Shown here one piece after another: positions 1 to 13,066 of a stretch of DNA of 64,000 bases (position 1 is its first letter; each line of letters opens with the position of its first letter). The position numbers and the translations under genes are program-made. Origin of the DNA: Archilochus colubris (lineage: Eukaryota; Chordata; Aves; Apodiformes; Trochilidae); assembly GCA_023079485.1 (NCBI GenBank), contig CM041107.1:5662657-5726656 (forward strand), given 5' to 3'. Below the pieces are notes generated by a model that saw only the letters and a program-made list of their open reading frames with translations, ran no database searches and had not been told where the DNA came from.

Positions 1-3000
1 TCTGCAGATTAGGAAACTGAGGTTTGCTGTCTGTTACAAGTAACATTTCTTTCCCATATGAAGGCAGAAAAATAGATCTGAAATGTAAATGTCACTGGTT
101 TGTCCATAGAGGTGTTCATTTAATAATAGGTAAATATCTTTGGGGCATCCTTGCAGACCAAGGTGGTCTGGAACTCTTTATAACAAAAAAACACTGCTTG
201 GATTTCAGATAATAATCCCATTTTTCAGTGAAACTTCACAGCAACACATACTGTGCTGGTTGTTTATTGCTAAAGTTCTGTGGAGTTTTTTTCTTTATTT
301 TTCAAAGGCTTTATCTTATACTTTCAGAGATTTCTTCTGTTTTCTTCTATTGCTTTCTGAAGACAGAAATACAGTTCAGGACTGGGTATTTACTTTAAAG
401 ATTCAGGTTCTCTTGCAGCAGTATTTTAATTTGAAAATTCAAACGTGTGTTAAAGAGGCCTGAATTTTACCAAGCAAATAGGAAACAGATAATTATGAAA
501 AACAGTGAAAAATGAAGCTTTCTGCATTTGCTCAATCCACAAACTTGTAACGATGCCCTGAATGAGTCTTTGGCTGCTTAATCAGCTCACAGAGATTTTG
601 CAGGTCTGTGAAAATGGGGCAGAAGTCTCAAGAGAAATTGAGTCCTTATTGACACTTCTGAGTCTGGCTTGATGCAAGAACAAAGTTGCATAAAGATGAG
701 CAATGACAAGGGGAAAAAAAACCCAAAACCTGAGCATTTCCCACCACTGCTATAGTACCACAGAAATCTGTGCCCAAATCTAAATTCCAAACTTCCTAAA
801 AATCTGAGGTATTTAAATGATCTCATTATGTACTTAGCTTTTCTGCCATGGCTGACAAAACCAACCAAAGCCAGGCTTTTCATTTCCAGGGGGCTTCCTA
901 GAAATAATTACAAAGCATCAAGATCCCATGAAGGGCTTTAGGCTCAGGGAGTAAGAAATAACTCCTCTTGCCCAGTCTTAGAGAGTTCCTTCCCTCTTCA
1001 TGAAGAGTCCTGCGCCTAATTAGGGAAATAAACAAAAGAACTTTGATTGTGAGAAGAGGAAAGATGCTCCCTGAGCTCAGTCACCCCCATGCCCTGAGCT
1101 CCCCCACCACAGCTGGACCACAGGATGCTCCTTGCTATTTCTGCAGATGCTTCTCCTACTTGCACATCTATAATCTGAGATATTCTGTGATATATACATA
1201 TCTTATATAAAAATAAATATATGTGTGTACACACACACACATAGAGAATCCTGGGAGGTCCTGGACAAACAGACTGAAAATACTTTTCTCCAAATCACCT
1301 TTTGAACTTCTACCCTTCCTGTTCCTCAGTTTCCCTCCCCTGCTGCCAATCTCTGTCACTGCTGTCCTGTCCTGATTCTGCAGCACCAGGTATTTCTGTC
1401 CCAACAGCTGCATTGCTGGGGATTTATTGAAGGTTATTGATTACGTGCTGAATAATCTGCAAGAAACACGAAGAAGTGAGAGAGAGCTGTTGGAGTTAAA
1501 GCTGCCAAGTTCTTTCCCCCATTACCCCACCAGCTCTGGAATCAGCAGATAGCTGAATGTGTATCAGTCTAGAATTATAGGGAATTTGGCTTTTCTCTCA
1601 ACAATCAAGCAACCAAACCCCACTGAAATCAATGGCTGTTGGCAACTGAGTTCCTGAGCCTTCCTACCTAGGACTGAAAGCTGTGAGTAAACCCTGAGGA
1701 AGCCAAGCTCAGCCCAGCCACCAGTGGGATACAGAGAGCTGGTCCCACAGGCAACACCTTTCACCTCCCTGCTCCAGCCACCAGGAAAAAAACCCCTGTT
1801 CACAGATGTTATTTCTACACAGCCACATTTCTTCCAGCCCCTTGCCATACATTTCTCAGCCCTTTTGATCTGCCTCCCCTGGCACTGAAATCCACACTGC
1901 TTGCCAGTGACACTGATTTTTAAAAACCTTCTGCTTGTAGACACTGTAGTCTAGTCCTGGAACTTCTTTATCATTTCCTATCTTCTTCTGTTCCCATGCA
2001 GTTCTTGAGGCACATCCTTCTAATTTATAAGTTTGTCCTACCAAAAAATAGAGTAAAATAAAACTGGAAACATTTGTAGCTGGAACTGTCAGTATTTATG
2101 CCTCACAGTTGGCAGAATCTCCTTCCGACTGCTATTCAGTGGTTTGAATCTCTTCAGAGATGTGTAATAGAATTTCATTTTTAATCAGGTTGGAACTGCA
2201 AAGCATCCTAGGACATCACTGCCCAAATGCCCCTAGAGAAGTATTTATGTTGTTGTAACACCATAATCATCCATCAGACACTAGATGGTAATAATAGCAT
2301 TTAATTTGAAAATGGAGCTTTGCTTTTATGTTCTTTCCATGTGCTTTATGCAGGCAGGAAAGGTTCATTATCTCAATTTAAGAGAGGCAGAAACAGGGGA
2401 TACACTGCAGAGCAGGGATTTGAGCCTCATCCTGATCTCTGCTCACTGTCTGGTGGAAGGGAACTGAATCTCCAGCTTCAAGGAAAACAGAAGAGAACAA
2501 ATGGCACCTCCTCCATGTGCAGTGTTGTCCCAGCTCTGTCACTTCAGCAATCCACCCCACCTCAGGATTTTCTTGATTCAGGTGGGCAGGAGTGCAAGGG
2601 AGGGGGTAAAACCATGGAGGCTTTGGTAGGGCATCAAATCTCACTCCTAAACTCATGTTAACACCAGTTCTAACCCTGAAAAAACACTGATTTTAGCTGA
2701 CCACAAGTTTAAAGCAGGGCAGTTTTCTCTGTCCAAGAAAGAGAAGAAAGTCCACAGCTCCTCTGTCCCATCCCATTTTGGGGCCACGTCCTTCAAACAT
2801 TCCTAAGCTGCTTTTGCTCCAGCAAGGAGGAGGCAGGGATTAGCTGTCAGGCTGGAGGAAGTATGCACCCAAGGCTTTGTGTAGTTGCAGCAGCAGGAGA
2901 CAGCAAAGCTGGATTTAAAAATCCTGGCAATTTTTATTTTCGCTTCTTTTAGGCTGAGATACATAAATAAAAAGCAGCTTCTCAACAAAAGAGAGCTACT

Positions 3001-6000
3001 AAGACTGCAGTCTGACTGCCTGGTGTGAATTGGCTCCTGAGAAAATCTGTTCTAAGACAAACTATTACAATGAGCATTACACCTAATGAGGCTAAAGCAC
3101 CTAGACAGGGGAATATCTGACAGATCCCTGCTTTCTAAATCCATTGGCAGGCAGGTACTTGGGCAAAGTGCAAAGGATGGGAATGTGCTTTCATGTGTAC
3201 CTGTCCCTGACATCAGAGAGGAAGAGGAATGATCCATGTGAAGTTAATCCTCCTGTCCCAGGACAGCATGAGCTCTGCACACCATTCCTGCCAGGAGGTT
3301 CTTTAACCTGTTTGATTTCACTCTCTTAACTCCCTCCTCCTTTTTCCAGTGCTTTTAATCACCCCTTCCACAAAAGTTTGCTTTGTGTTCCATCACTTGG
3401 ATCTTGCTGCAGGCTGTGCCTGTGCCTCTCCCCGCAGCAGAGCTGAAAAAGGAATCATTTCCCTTCTCCCACCCCCCTTTTGGGTGTTCAGGCTATTAGC
3501 ACCCAGTGTTCTCTAAGCTCCACAACCCAATTATTGCTCTCTACCCTGTCACCCACATTTTCCAGACCCCTTCATCAGCCTCCTCTGCAGTTGCCTCAGT
3601 TAACTGGGGACCAGCACAGCCTCAAACTGGACTCAAAACCCAGCTGGAGCTTCCCAGAGCTTAGTGGAGCACAAGGCTGACTCTGGCCTCTCTTAGTACC
3701 TACTGGTGAGCTGCAAACCCAGATCCATTTGAATTACATCTGAATTAACCAACATTTCCACTTCTTTAGAACTGCTGATAAGGTTTCTTCATAAGATACA
3801 CTGCACTGGCCACAGCCAAACACATCTTCAAGAACTCTCTTTTTCCCCAAAGTCTAAATCTGGTGTTCCAAACAGAGTGTCTGGGGGGGGCAGATGTCAA
3901 TTTTGGGATTATTCCACTGCTGGAATATTGCTTTATTGCAGCCCAGGTCTGGGTCACTGCAGTGCCCATACAAATACAGTTTGTAATCTGAAAAAGAACA
4001 GGAGCTGGCTCAGAACCTTCAAACTCAGTCACTAAAATGCAGATCATTTCCAGAGGAAATCCCCTCAAGGTGTTTTGATCACTTCAGAACAGAAGTGGAA
4101 AGGCTACAGGAGTGGATGAGCAGAGTTAATGAACAGGGTTTTCCCATCTCCACTTGTCTCTGACCCCAGCCTCATGAAAAGAGAGGACATTTAAACACAT
4201 TTACAGCCCTACTTCACTCCAATAACAATTCTGCTTAACATTCAAGCCCTTGCTAAGGGACAGTGTTTATTTTATTCTAGACTTTAATTGAATCCCCAGA
4301 AGCCTGTCCCTAGGCAAACTCATCTGAAAGCAAGACTCTAAAAATAGGAATTGCTGGGACACATTTGGGACAACTGTTCAGGGAAGGTGACTTCTCAGAG
4401 CTATAAACAGTTCCCTCACACCCATCCCAAGCACCAAGTTCTGCCAACTCACCATGAATCGGTGCTCCTGTGAACTCAGGACTCCTTCCTTGCCTCTGTT
4501 CCCACTTCCAGTGGAGAAGCAGAGCCTGATTTTGACCCAGCTTCCTTTAATTTCATGTCGTTAATACTAATGACCTTACCAGTTCTGATTTGCATCACCA
4601 GAAAAGCAGAATTCAGCCTCCCCCAGTGCTGCTGATTATGATGATTATTGCATCTAGGGCAACACGGGCAGTGAGGCTGAGAGGGATGGAGATCCTGTGT
4701 TTTGGAGGAGATGGAAATCCCAGCCCAGCTCTGATTCCCTAAAACCCATGGGAATTTCTTCCCACCTGGCTTCCAGCAGAGGATTCCTGGTCAAGCCCTA
4801 AATGGAGCCATTAAATGTGCTCCATCCCTTTACCTCCTAACACAAGCTGAATTTCGTCCAAAGCCCCTGTGTGAACACTCTCATTAAGACTGAAGCAGTT
4901 TGTTCAATCCACACCCCACTCCTCAAGCCTGACAAAATGCATCTCCCTCCTCTTAGCTTAGAGAAGACAAAAATCTGCTTTTTCTTTGGTTGACCTGACA
5001 CAGCTGCCCTGGAGATCATCCTGATGAGGAACCCCTGACCCATCAGTGACTTCAGCTGGTGAAAATCCAGATTGTCTGCTACATCAGCTCCAAAAAACCC
5101 AAACCACAGCAAATGCATCAGGAGCCCCAAAACCCCCCCAGGCCAAGGGATTTCAGCCTCTTCCTCCAGTGATCCCAGAGTTAATTCCTGCCACGTCCTG
5201 GACCTGGCAACATCCACCTGGCAAGCTTTTCCTTGCCAAGTGCCATTCACTGCTATTGGAACTAACCAGCTAATGGGCTGGCAGGATGCCCTGAGCAGAC
5301 CTGGGGTTAATGAAGACTTCCATCAAACCCCCTCTGCATGGGTGAAGGTGAGAGGGAGATTTAACACATTGTATTTGTTTGGAAGGGGCTGGGGATAATT
5401 AAAAATTAAATGGACTTTCTCCATTATGCATTCAGTATTGACAGTTCTGTATTAACTGGGGGTTTCAATTAATGCTTCTTCCCAAGAAGCCCAACTTCTC
5501 TAGCAGCTAAACTTACCCCAAGAGCTAATTGCTAATGCCCCTTTTAGACTCCATCTCCATGTAGGTTTAATCTGTAACAGGAACCCAGGCACTGCAGGAG
5601 ATGCTCTGACTTAGAAACCCTCCAAGAAAGCAACAGAATGCTTCAGAAAAAAATCTTCTTTCCCTGCCCCAGCCCAGCTTTCTGTCCTTGAGTAGAACTT
5701 ACAGAAATCTCAAGATTTTTCTTTTCTACAGCCATGGGACAAATGCTTGACATGACTCTTTTGTGGAACCACACACACACTTGCTGGCTCAGTTCAACTT
5801 ATTCTTTTGTTTGAGATCTGAACACTGTTTTCAAGCTTTACTTATCAAGTCACCACTGCTGTTAACATTACTTAGAGCTGCAGCCTTATTGTGAATCAAA
5901 CAAAGCACCTGCTGACCCTGGTGTATTTCACAGATGCTTACTAGGTTGTTTATGCAAGAAAAAAATACAAAAAGGTACTTAGGGACACCTTGGAATGAAA

Positions 6001-8930
6001 CATTTCCCCTTTTTTACTGGGTTTTCACTTGCATATTGCCTTCCCATTTACCTCAAAAGTTTCTGAGAAGGAAAAAACACACAGTACTGAAAACCTTTCA
6101 ATCTGCATTAAATTAAATTCAGGAGGGAGTAAAAAAGTCATCTTTTCTTTCACCAGAACTAGCAGCAAACCCCAAACACCCGTTTTTTTTATGCCACAAA
6201 TGACTTTGTACCTAAAGCCATTCTCTTTGGGTAGTTTGGGCACAGTTCCCTTCCCATTATCTGCAGCTCCCTTGTGGGAGGCCAGGAAAGACCCAGCCAG
6301 ACCCAAAGCTAGGTCTGGGAGGGTGTTGAGGTGATGCTTGAGAGCAGCACACAGAGACCTTTAGGCTTTGAATACTGCAACAGGTTAAGGGTGCTTGGCC
6401 AAGAACCCTGAGACAACACCTTGAAAATATTTTACCCTGACCCACCACGAAATTGAAGCTACAGAAAAACCACCTTCCTCCAAGCACTTTGTTCTAGCAG
6501 CAGTTTCTCAGCCACCTTTGGGAAATGCCATGTCCCCCAGGGGGAGGTTACAGAAATCCACAGAAGTGGAATTAGTACCTGTTCAGCCCAAAAGTTCATC
6601 TCTCTGAGCTCCCTCTCTCCAACTCTGCTCTTAAAAGAAAACAGCACCAATGGGACAAGCAGACACAATGCCTTCCCTGCTCAGCTCAGCCTCCAGACTT
6701 CTTCAGCCCAGATTATTTGCTCAATGTTGACATTTTCCCCCTTTCTACTGACCTGCTATGGTATTTTGCACTCATTAACCCTAAGCAGGTCCCACCACCA
6801 CCACTCACAATGATCCACAGTGAACATGGACATCAGGACTTCCCATGGGAAGTGGAAATGGCCACCAGTGTGCACTGGTGCTGTTCTGGGATACCTGGGC
6901 TGGGGTGTTTGAAGGACCTTGAACTAAATAACCAACCCCAATGAGACACTGACACCCACCCTAGGAGGAACTGGAGGGCAACACATCCTCTGGGTGTTCC
7001 TCAGCCCCAACTGGCAACTCTCCCAAACCTGCAAGCCAGCACTTCTCAGCTCTGCACTTCTCTCCATGCATGCCTAACTCCTGCTGTATTCTCACAATAA
7101 TAATACCAAACGTTTTGTAAAGTGCCCTTCACAAAATGGTCCCAAGGAGATTTCTTATTCAGGCATAATTAAACAAGCAGTGAACACAACCCTTTTCCAT
7201 TCAGAATTAACAGGAGAAGCAAATGGGGCTCTTCCCAGTACCCATCAGCATCAGATTCCACCTTGACTTCAGGTCAGGGATGTGGGCAGCTGAGAAAGAA
7301 CAAGCAGAACCAGGACTGCTGGGGACACATTTCTGGAGTGCATTTCTCTGCTGACCTGATTCTCCTGCAAAAAGGCTTTGGGGTCAGTCCTGCCTGTGAG
7401 AAATATCATCCAGACTGGAGAAATGTGGCTGACAGAGGCCATGAGAGGGGGCAGAGGACTGAAAGAGTGCAGAGAAGGGATGGAGAAAAAGACCATTTCA
7501 AGAAAAAGGTCTGGACAGGTGTCAGAACATTGGGAGAGCTGAGAGCTGTACAGAGAGTCACAGAGCTGAGGTTTTGAGAGGCTTTTAACTCTTCCAGAGA
7601 GTGGGAGTCTTGGTTGCTGTTGACACAAGGAGTGGGCAGAAAGGCTATTTACACCTTTACTTAAGGTCACCTATGACTTTTCAGTCCCTGGCACTGATGT
7701 TTCAGTGCTCACATTTCTCCTGCCCACAGAAGGTGACTCAGGGAGTGAGCTCAAATATCTTGTTCTTTATAAACAACCCAATTGAGCTGGACTGACAAGG
7801 GATCCCAAGCATCCCTGCAGAGCACACAGTGACACGCAGAGGTTTCAGGGGCAACGATGGTAGGAGAGAGAGCATGCAGGCAGCTGAACACCAAGACCTT
7901 CAGATTTCCCCCGACATAAAACCTCTGTTTGGAATGACAAAAAAAGTATTATGGCCACAGAGTCCAGAAAGAACAGGTTTTGGTTATGAAGTGGCACTGG
8001 GTCTGCTCAGAGCCCTCACTTCACACCATGGGGAGTGATGATGCTCGGGGTTACACTCACCCTGACGTGGTTTTCTTTTTGCTTTTGGTAGTGATCAGCT
8101 GGCAGGATGAGTGTTTTCCTGATGGAGACAATTAAGAGAAAGAGGCCAAATGGGCTCAGTCTAGATGAGAGAGTTTGAGAGGCAGGGGAAATGCAGAGGT
8201 TCTTAAAATTGGTGTGAAAACCGTGTTGGGATGACAGTGTAAACGCTGCAGCTTGCAGGGGGGGACACAGAAGATCTACTGGCAGAAAACCTAAAATCCA
8301 GCCTTTGAGGTTGTGTCTGTGTCATGAAGGTGGAAGGAAGGGACCCAGGTGGGAAGGGATCTTGAGAGGTTTTCTGCTCCGACTTGATGGGAGACATTTG
8401 GGTCAAAGCTTTGGGCTTTCTCTGGTGGGGTCAGGAACCAGCCTGGATGGACATGTTTTCAGATAAAGGTACAAATCATGTCAACTTTTGTAAAACAAAA
8501 TAATTTAAGATTATTTGAAACTCGTTTTCTGCCTCCATATTGAGTTTCCTGGAACTTTTCAGAGGAGTGGGTTATTTCAGGGGTATTATTTGCCCTGTTT
8601 TGGAGGAGAATTTTTCGTAGGTCGGAAAAACTCTATTTTCTGACCATAACTGGTAGAGGCTGCTCATCCCATAAGAGCAAACAAAGACCAGCAAAATATT
8701 TTGGGGTGGTTTACACTGAGTTGCCCAGTAAACCACTTTCCCTAGTTTAATATAATTCTCCCCAGTGAGCAACTGGTGCTGCACAGCTGAGCCTTGCTGC
8801 TTGCACCCTGCTGCATAAAACGTGGATGCTCTGGATGTGCCCGGGGAAGCTGCAAGGCTCTGCTGCCACCCAGGGCTCTGCAGAGCTCCTAGCACTCTCC
8901 ATCCTCTGGGAAACTGCAAGCCACAAAGGG
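1..8930. other. Gene-free block, unique sequence
   Basis: I find no exon series, RNA gene or recognisable transposon here. All open frames are short, start at arbitrary ATGs and show no domain. The sequence is moderately AT-rich with a short CA run near 1230-1241 and no CR1 or LTR. It most likely belongs to the intergenic desert downstream of MATN1. Confidence 0.6.
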
Positions 8931-8951
8931 AAAAAAAAAAAAAAAAAAAAA
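8931..8951. repeat. Poly(A) tract, 21 nt
   Basis: Uninterrupted A21 followed by a short A/G-rich tail to about 8966. There is no recognisable retrotransposon body on its 5' side, so it is called only as a simple repeat. Confidence 0.9.
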
Positions 8952-11900
8952 GAAAGGAAAAAAAAGTGGTGCTCATTTCAGTTTCATTTAATGGTTTTCT
9001 TTTGGCTGAGATGACTTATGGCAATTATTCATCTCCCCAGCAGCAGGTGTGCCAGCCTGCAGTGTGAATATTCTGGGTGAGTAATGAGGTGGTGGGGATG
9101 GGATGCTCTGGGGCCATGGATGCAGGCAGCCCCTGGGGTTACCCAGCTGCTCTCTGCACTGGGTGGTACTGGGACCTTGTGTTCCCTGAGCATCTCTGTG
9201 AGCACACATGGATGGCTCCAGGCAGCTCTGTCCTGGCCTGAGGAAAGCATCTAATGATAATAATTAAATGTACAGAACCAATATATTGGGAAGAAGTTGC
9301 ATCTGTCCTCTTTACAGAGACCTGATATTCTCCATACTGAATGAACACTTCAGAGGAATAAACACAGAAAGCCATCAGCATTCACCTTAGCATCTCCTCC
9401 TAACCATCTACAAAATCCTATTTAAGGAGGCTGTGGCCAGGAAAAAAAGAGGTACCACAAAGGCAACACAATGCCATAACACTGGGCATGGGATAAATCA
9501 CCTGAGCTGGACAAAAGAAATGTTCAGTGAAAAGAATATTCTGAACAGCCCTGGTTAGAAAGGAACTTTTTTTCTTTGAATATAACTTTGGGGGAATTCT
9601 TTGCAGGTAGTACAAAAGCAACCCTGCCTTCAGCTCCTGTACACTGCATTTATAGCTTCTAACCCCATGGCTAGTGCTCATCCTAGGAAGCATGTCTGAA
9701 AAACTAATGGAGGAGTTTGGAAGGAGCTTTGAGTTGGATTCCCAACTGGCTCACAACATTCTACGTTTCTTCTCAGACCTTAAAAGATCAGAAGTCGATG
9801 ACCCCATTAGACTGAAACAAGAAATGACCCAAACTCTTCCCCCCCACTCCAACTGACCTTAAGCTCAATTCCTTTGGACAATTGAAGGAATTAAGATCAT
9901 CTTTTCCCATTCATATTTCTTACACATGCAAAAAGCAGCACTGACACCCATACCTGGAAATCAGGATGCCTCCATTTCCCAGCTGCTGGCAAGGACCAGC
10001 TCTGCAGCCACTTGTCAGTTCCCAAGGGAAAGGGAGGATTTCCTGGGACTGCCCAGTGGAAATTCCCCTTTCTCAGATGGAGAAATGTCTCTAGAAGTTG
10101 CAAGGAGCTCCCACTCTTCCCCACCTTTAGCTGTGAGCAGGTGAAGGTCTTGCCCTGGGGCAGGAGATGCAGGGGGCTCCATCAGTGCAGAAGGCAATGG
10201 GTAAGGATCTCTCTGGAAAGAGGAGCCCCTTCTCCTTTCCCTTCTGCATCCAAGAGCAAGACCTGGGAGAGCAGCCAGCTCAGGTGGCAGTGTCTCTGCT
10301 GGGCATGGTGCAGAAAATGCTGTGTCCTGGGAGGGACAGGGCTGTCAATTATTGTTATTCCCCCCCTTCCAAGTCCCCTGGGCTCTGATTGTTGAGAAAT
10401 TCAGGCAGAAAATCAGTCAGAATGACTGGAGATGAGCCACCCCTCCCATGTTTGCATGGCTGCATCAGCTGCTGGGCTAAATTTCTTAACTCTCCATTAG
10501 CAGCTAATTAAATCAAACTTCCCAGTGTGGGAATGAGCCTGGGGTGACAGCAGCGTGCAGCATTCCCAATCTGCAAGACAAGGATGGGAAAAAGCAGTCC
10601 CTAAGCCTAGGGCAGAGCAAAGGGGAAGGATTCCAGTTGATAAACATCAGTGCAGCTCCTGTCCCTCCTCCAGCAGGTGCTTTCCTGTACCAGGTTGTTT
10701 GTGTAGCCACGAAGTTAGAATTTGTGTTCCTTACCACAGCTTTTTGTCCTGGCTGACAGATCCTGATGCTAATTCAGAGCAGCACTCTGCATGCTCCGAG
10801 CACCCCTGGGCATCTGACAAAACTTCACCAGCTACATCCTCTTGCTTGAATCACCCTGTCAGTCACTGCTAGGTTAAGCACTCAGCATTTCCAGCCTGCT
10901 GCCTGCCTCCCATCCAGCTACAAATCATTCAGAAAGGGGGGGGTTTGTTCACATGTCATCCAGTAAAGAGTGGGCACGGAGGAGAAAGTCACAGATGAAT
11001 AAGCCAGGAGGAAAATTAATTCCATCAACAAGTAAATAGGTTTGAAATATTTTTTCCTTGTTTCAATTAAAAAAAAAAAAAAAAGTTTTACTGGAGATCT
11101 TGGAGAGCAGTTTTTGAATAATAATAATAATAAAAAAGGGAACTATCAGTCTTGAAAATGCTTCTGCATTCTTCTTCCAGAAGAACTGCTGCTCATGTGC
11201 CTTCCAACCTATTTCTCTCCCATGACCTGGAGGCTGCACCTCACTGTCTGCCAGGCAGCACCCTACTTAGCTAGGAGGATGCTCTCCTTGCCTGCTTGGT
11301 TTCAGACTGAAGGGATGAGCATAAAACCAACCAGAGCAGCAGCAGGGCCCCTGCAGGATCCTTGGAGCTCTGATGTGATAATGCACCCAAAAAACGTTTG
11401 GCTGTAGTTTGGGGGAGAGGGCAACCTGGTGTACCCTTACATTTCTAATGCCAGTAAACAGCACTGGGTGGAACATTTCCAGAGCTTCCCAACATGAGTT
11501 ATCCCTGTTTGCTGATGATGCCTGAGACCAAAGGCTCTGATACAGGGAGGATTTGGAGTGCCAGGGAGGATTGAGCTGGAAAGCTTCTAGGGAGGAAGAC
11601 ACAACCCTGCTGGAGCAGAGGTCCTGGGCAAGCCAACAAATGTCACTAAAAAGGTCCCCCAAAGCTTGTTAGACTTCCCCAGCCTCCAGCACCTTTGGCT
11701 GCCCCTGTGCACTTTTCTGTGAGGTGGATTGAGACCCTGGTGTCCCAGAGCATCACAGCAAAGCAAAGATGTTTTTGCCCAAAGAAGAACTGGAAAGTGT
11801 CAGTGATATTTTGCCTCCCTGGGAACTTCTGTAAGTGGTTTTTTGGCTGGGTTTCATAAAGACTTTTTCATCCAGGGTACAAAGTTACAAGTAGCTGATG

Positions 11901-12966
11901 TGTTTGTGGCAGTTCTGGCTGAAGGCTGCACCTCTGATGTTAATTGAATCCTCTGATCCCTACCATGCCCTTGCAACAGCAATAAGAGAAACATCTGGCA
12001 GAGCCAGCACAAGTGCATCAGAACCCTGGTTCCAACAGCAATTAAAAAAAGGGGGAGAGAGGGGAGGGAAAAAAGCCAATTACATGTAATTGGATTCAGT
12101 AAACTGAATTATCTCACTATTAAAGCAATGCTTGTTTTTTAGATAGTGGGACATTCAAACTATCAAAAGCATTAATTGATTCATCCCTTTTTTAAGTGCT
12201 TTTTCAACAGTGCCTCTGTTTGTGAGCTGCAACCTTTTGTTCTCCTGGGGAATCAGAATTCTACAGACCATGTTTATACCTTGGTAGCTCTATTCATCCT
12301 GACTTTTTTGTCATGTTGCTGTTTCAACTCCAGAAAGAGCTGAGTCTCCTGCAAAACATAATGGAAGGTTTACTTCTTCTTTTGTGATGCCTTCACTCTT
12401 GCTGGAGGTGTAATTTAACAAGGGATGTTTTGAGTCTGATTCTTGTTATTCAGGTCTCAGACTGGGAGCTGGGTAGGAGGATAAAAGGACCCAGAAGCCA
12501 TCCCTGTGCTGCTGTTCTCCCAGACATGCCCCAAAAGATATCTGAGCCCAGAGGCTCAGAGCAGAGCTGTGAGGAGACCCCTGTGCTCTCTGCCCATCAC
12601 TCCAGAAGTGTCAAAGAACTGTGACAAACTGGTACATTTGTCACTCTGCACGACTGGGGATGAGGCCCCCAGCATCACTTTTTTTTTTTGCTTTACTAAG
12701 TGGGTCTGGAGGGCTGGAAAAGGCAGCCACGAGGACACGTCAGAGCCCATGAATTATTTAGGCAAATTGAAAGCATTATGTCAAGTTGATGGGCAGCATT
12801 TCAGGTCAGAATGGTTCTATTGGCATTTTCTTCCTTCTGAATCAATAACTACTAAAGGATTACAATTTAATTTTTAAAGGCTAATTCAATCAAGAATTTG
12901 AAAACTGGGGACATTCTTAAAATTAAACTTTAATCAGATTTATTTATATTTTTAAATTTACTTTGT
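8952..12966. other. Gene-free block
   Basis: No gene seen. It contains an A16 run and an AAT repeat at 11069-11132. Around 12084-12260 there is AT-rich sequence with several TAAT and ATTA cores that resembles conserved non-coding DNA, but conservation cannot be tested from one sequence. Confidence 0.55.
11069..11132. repeat. A16 tract and nearby (AAT)n
   Basis: A run of 16 A from 11069 to 11084, and after about 30 nt of unique sequence an AAT trinucleotide repeat at 11117-11132. These are simple repeats with no element attached. Confidence 0.8.
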
Positions 12967-13066
12967 TGTGGTTTGACCCCAGCCAGCAGCTCAGCATCAC
13001 ACAACCACTTGCTCACTCCCCAGCTGTGGGATGGGGGAGACAATCAGAAAAGTAAAATGGAGAAAA
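12967..13066 (+). mobile_element. Fragment of an avian LTR (5' end of LTR only)
   Basis: Begins TGTGGTTTGACCCC and continues through a G-rich GGGATGGGGGAGA block. I recognise this as the start of a common bird endogenous-retrovirus LTR family. Similarity fades after about 100 nt, and neither the 3' end nor a target duplication is visible, so it is an old truncated relic. Confidence 0.6.
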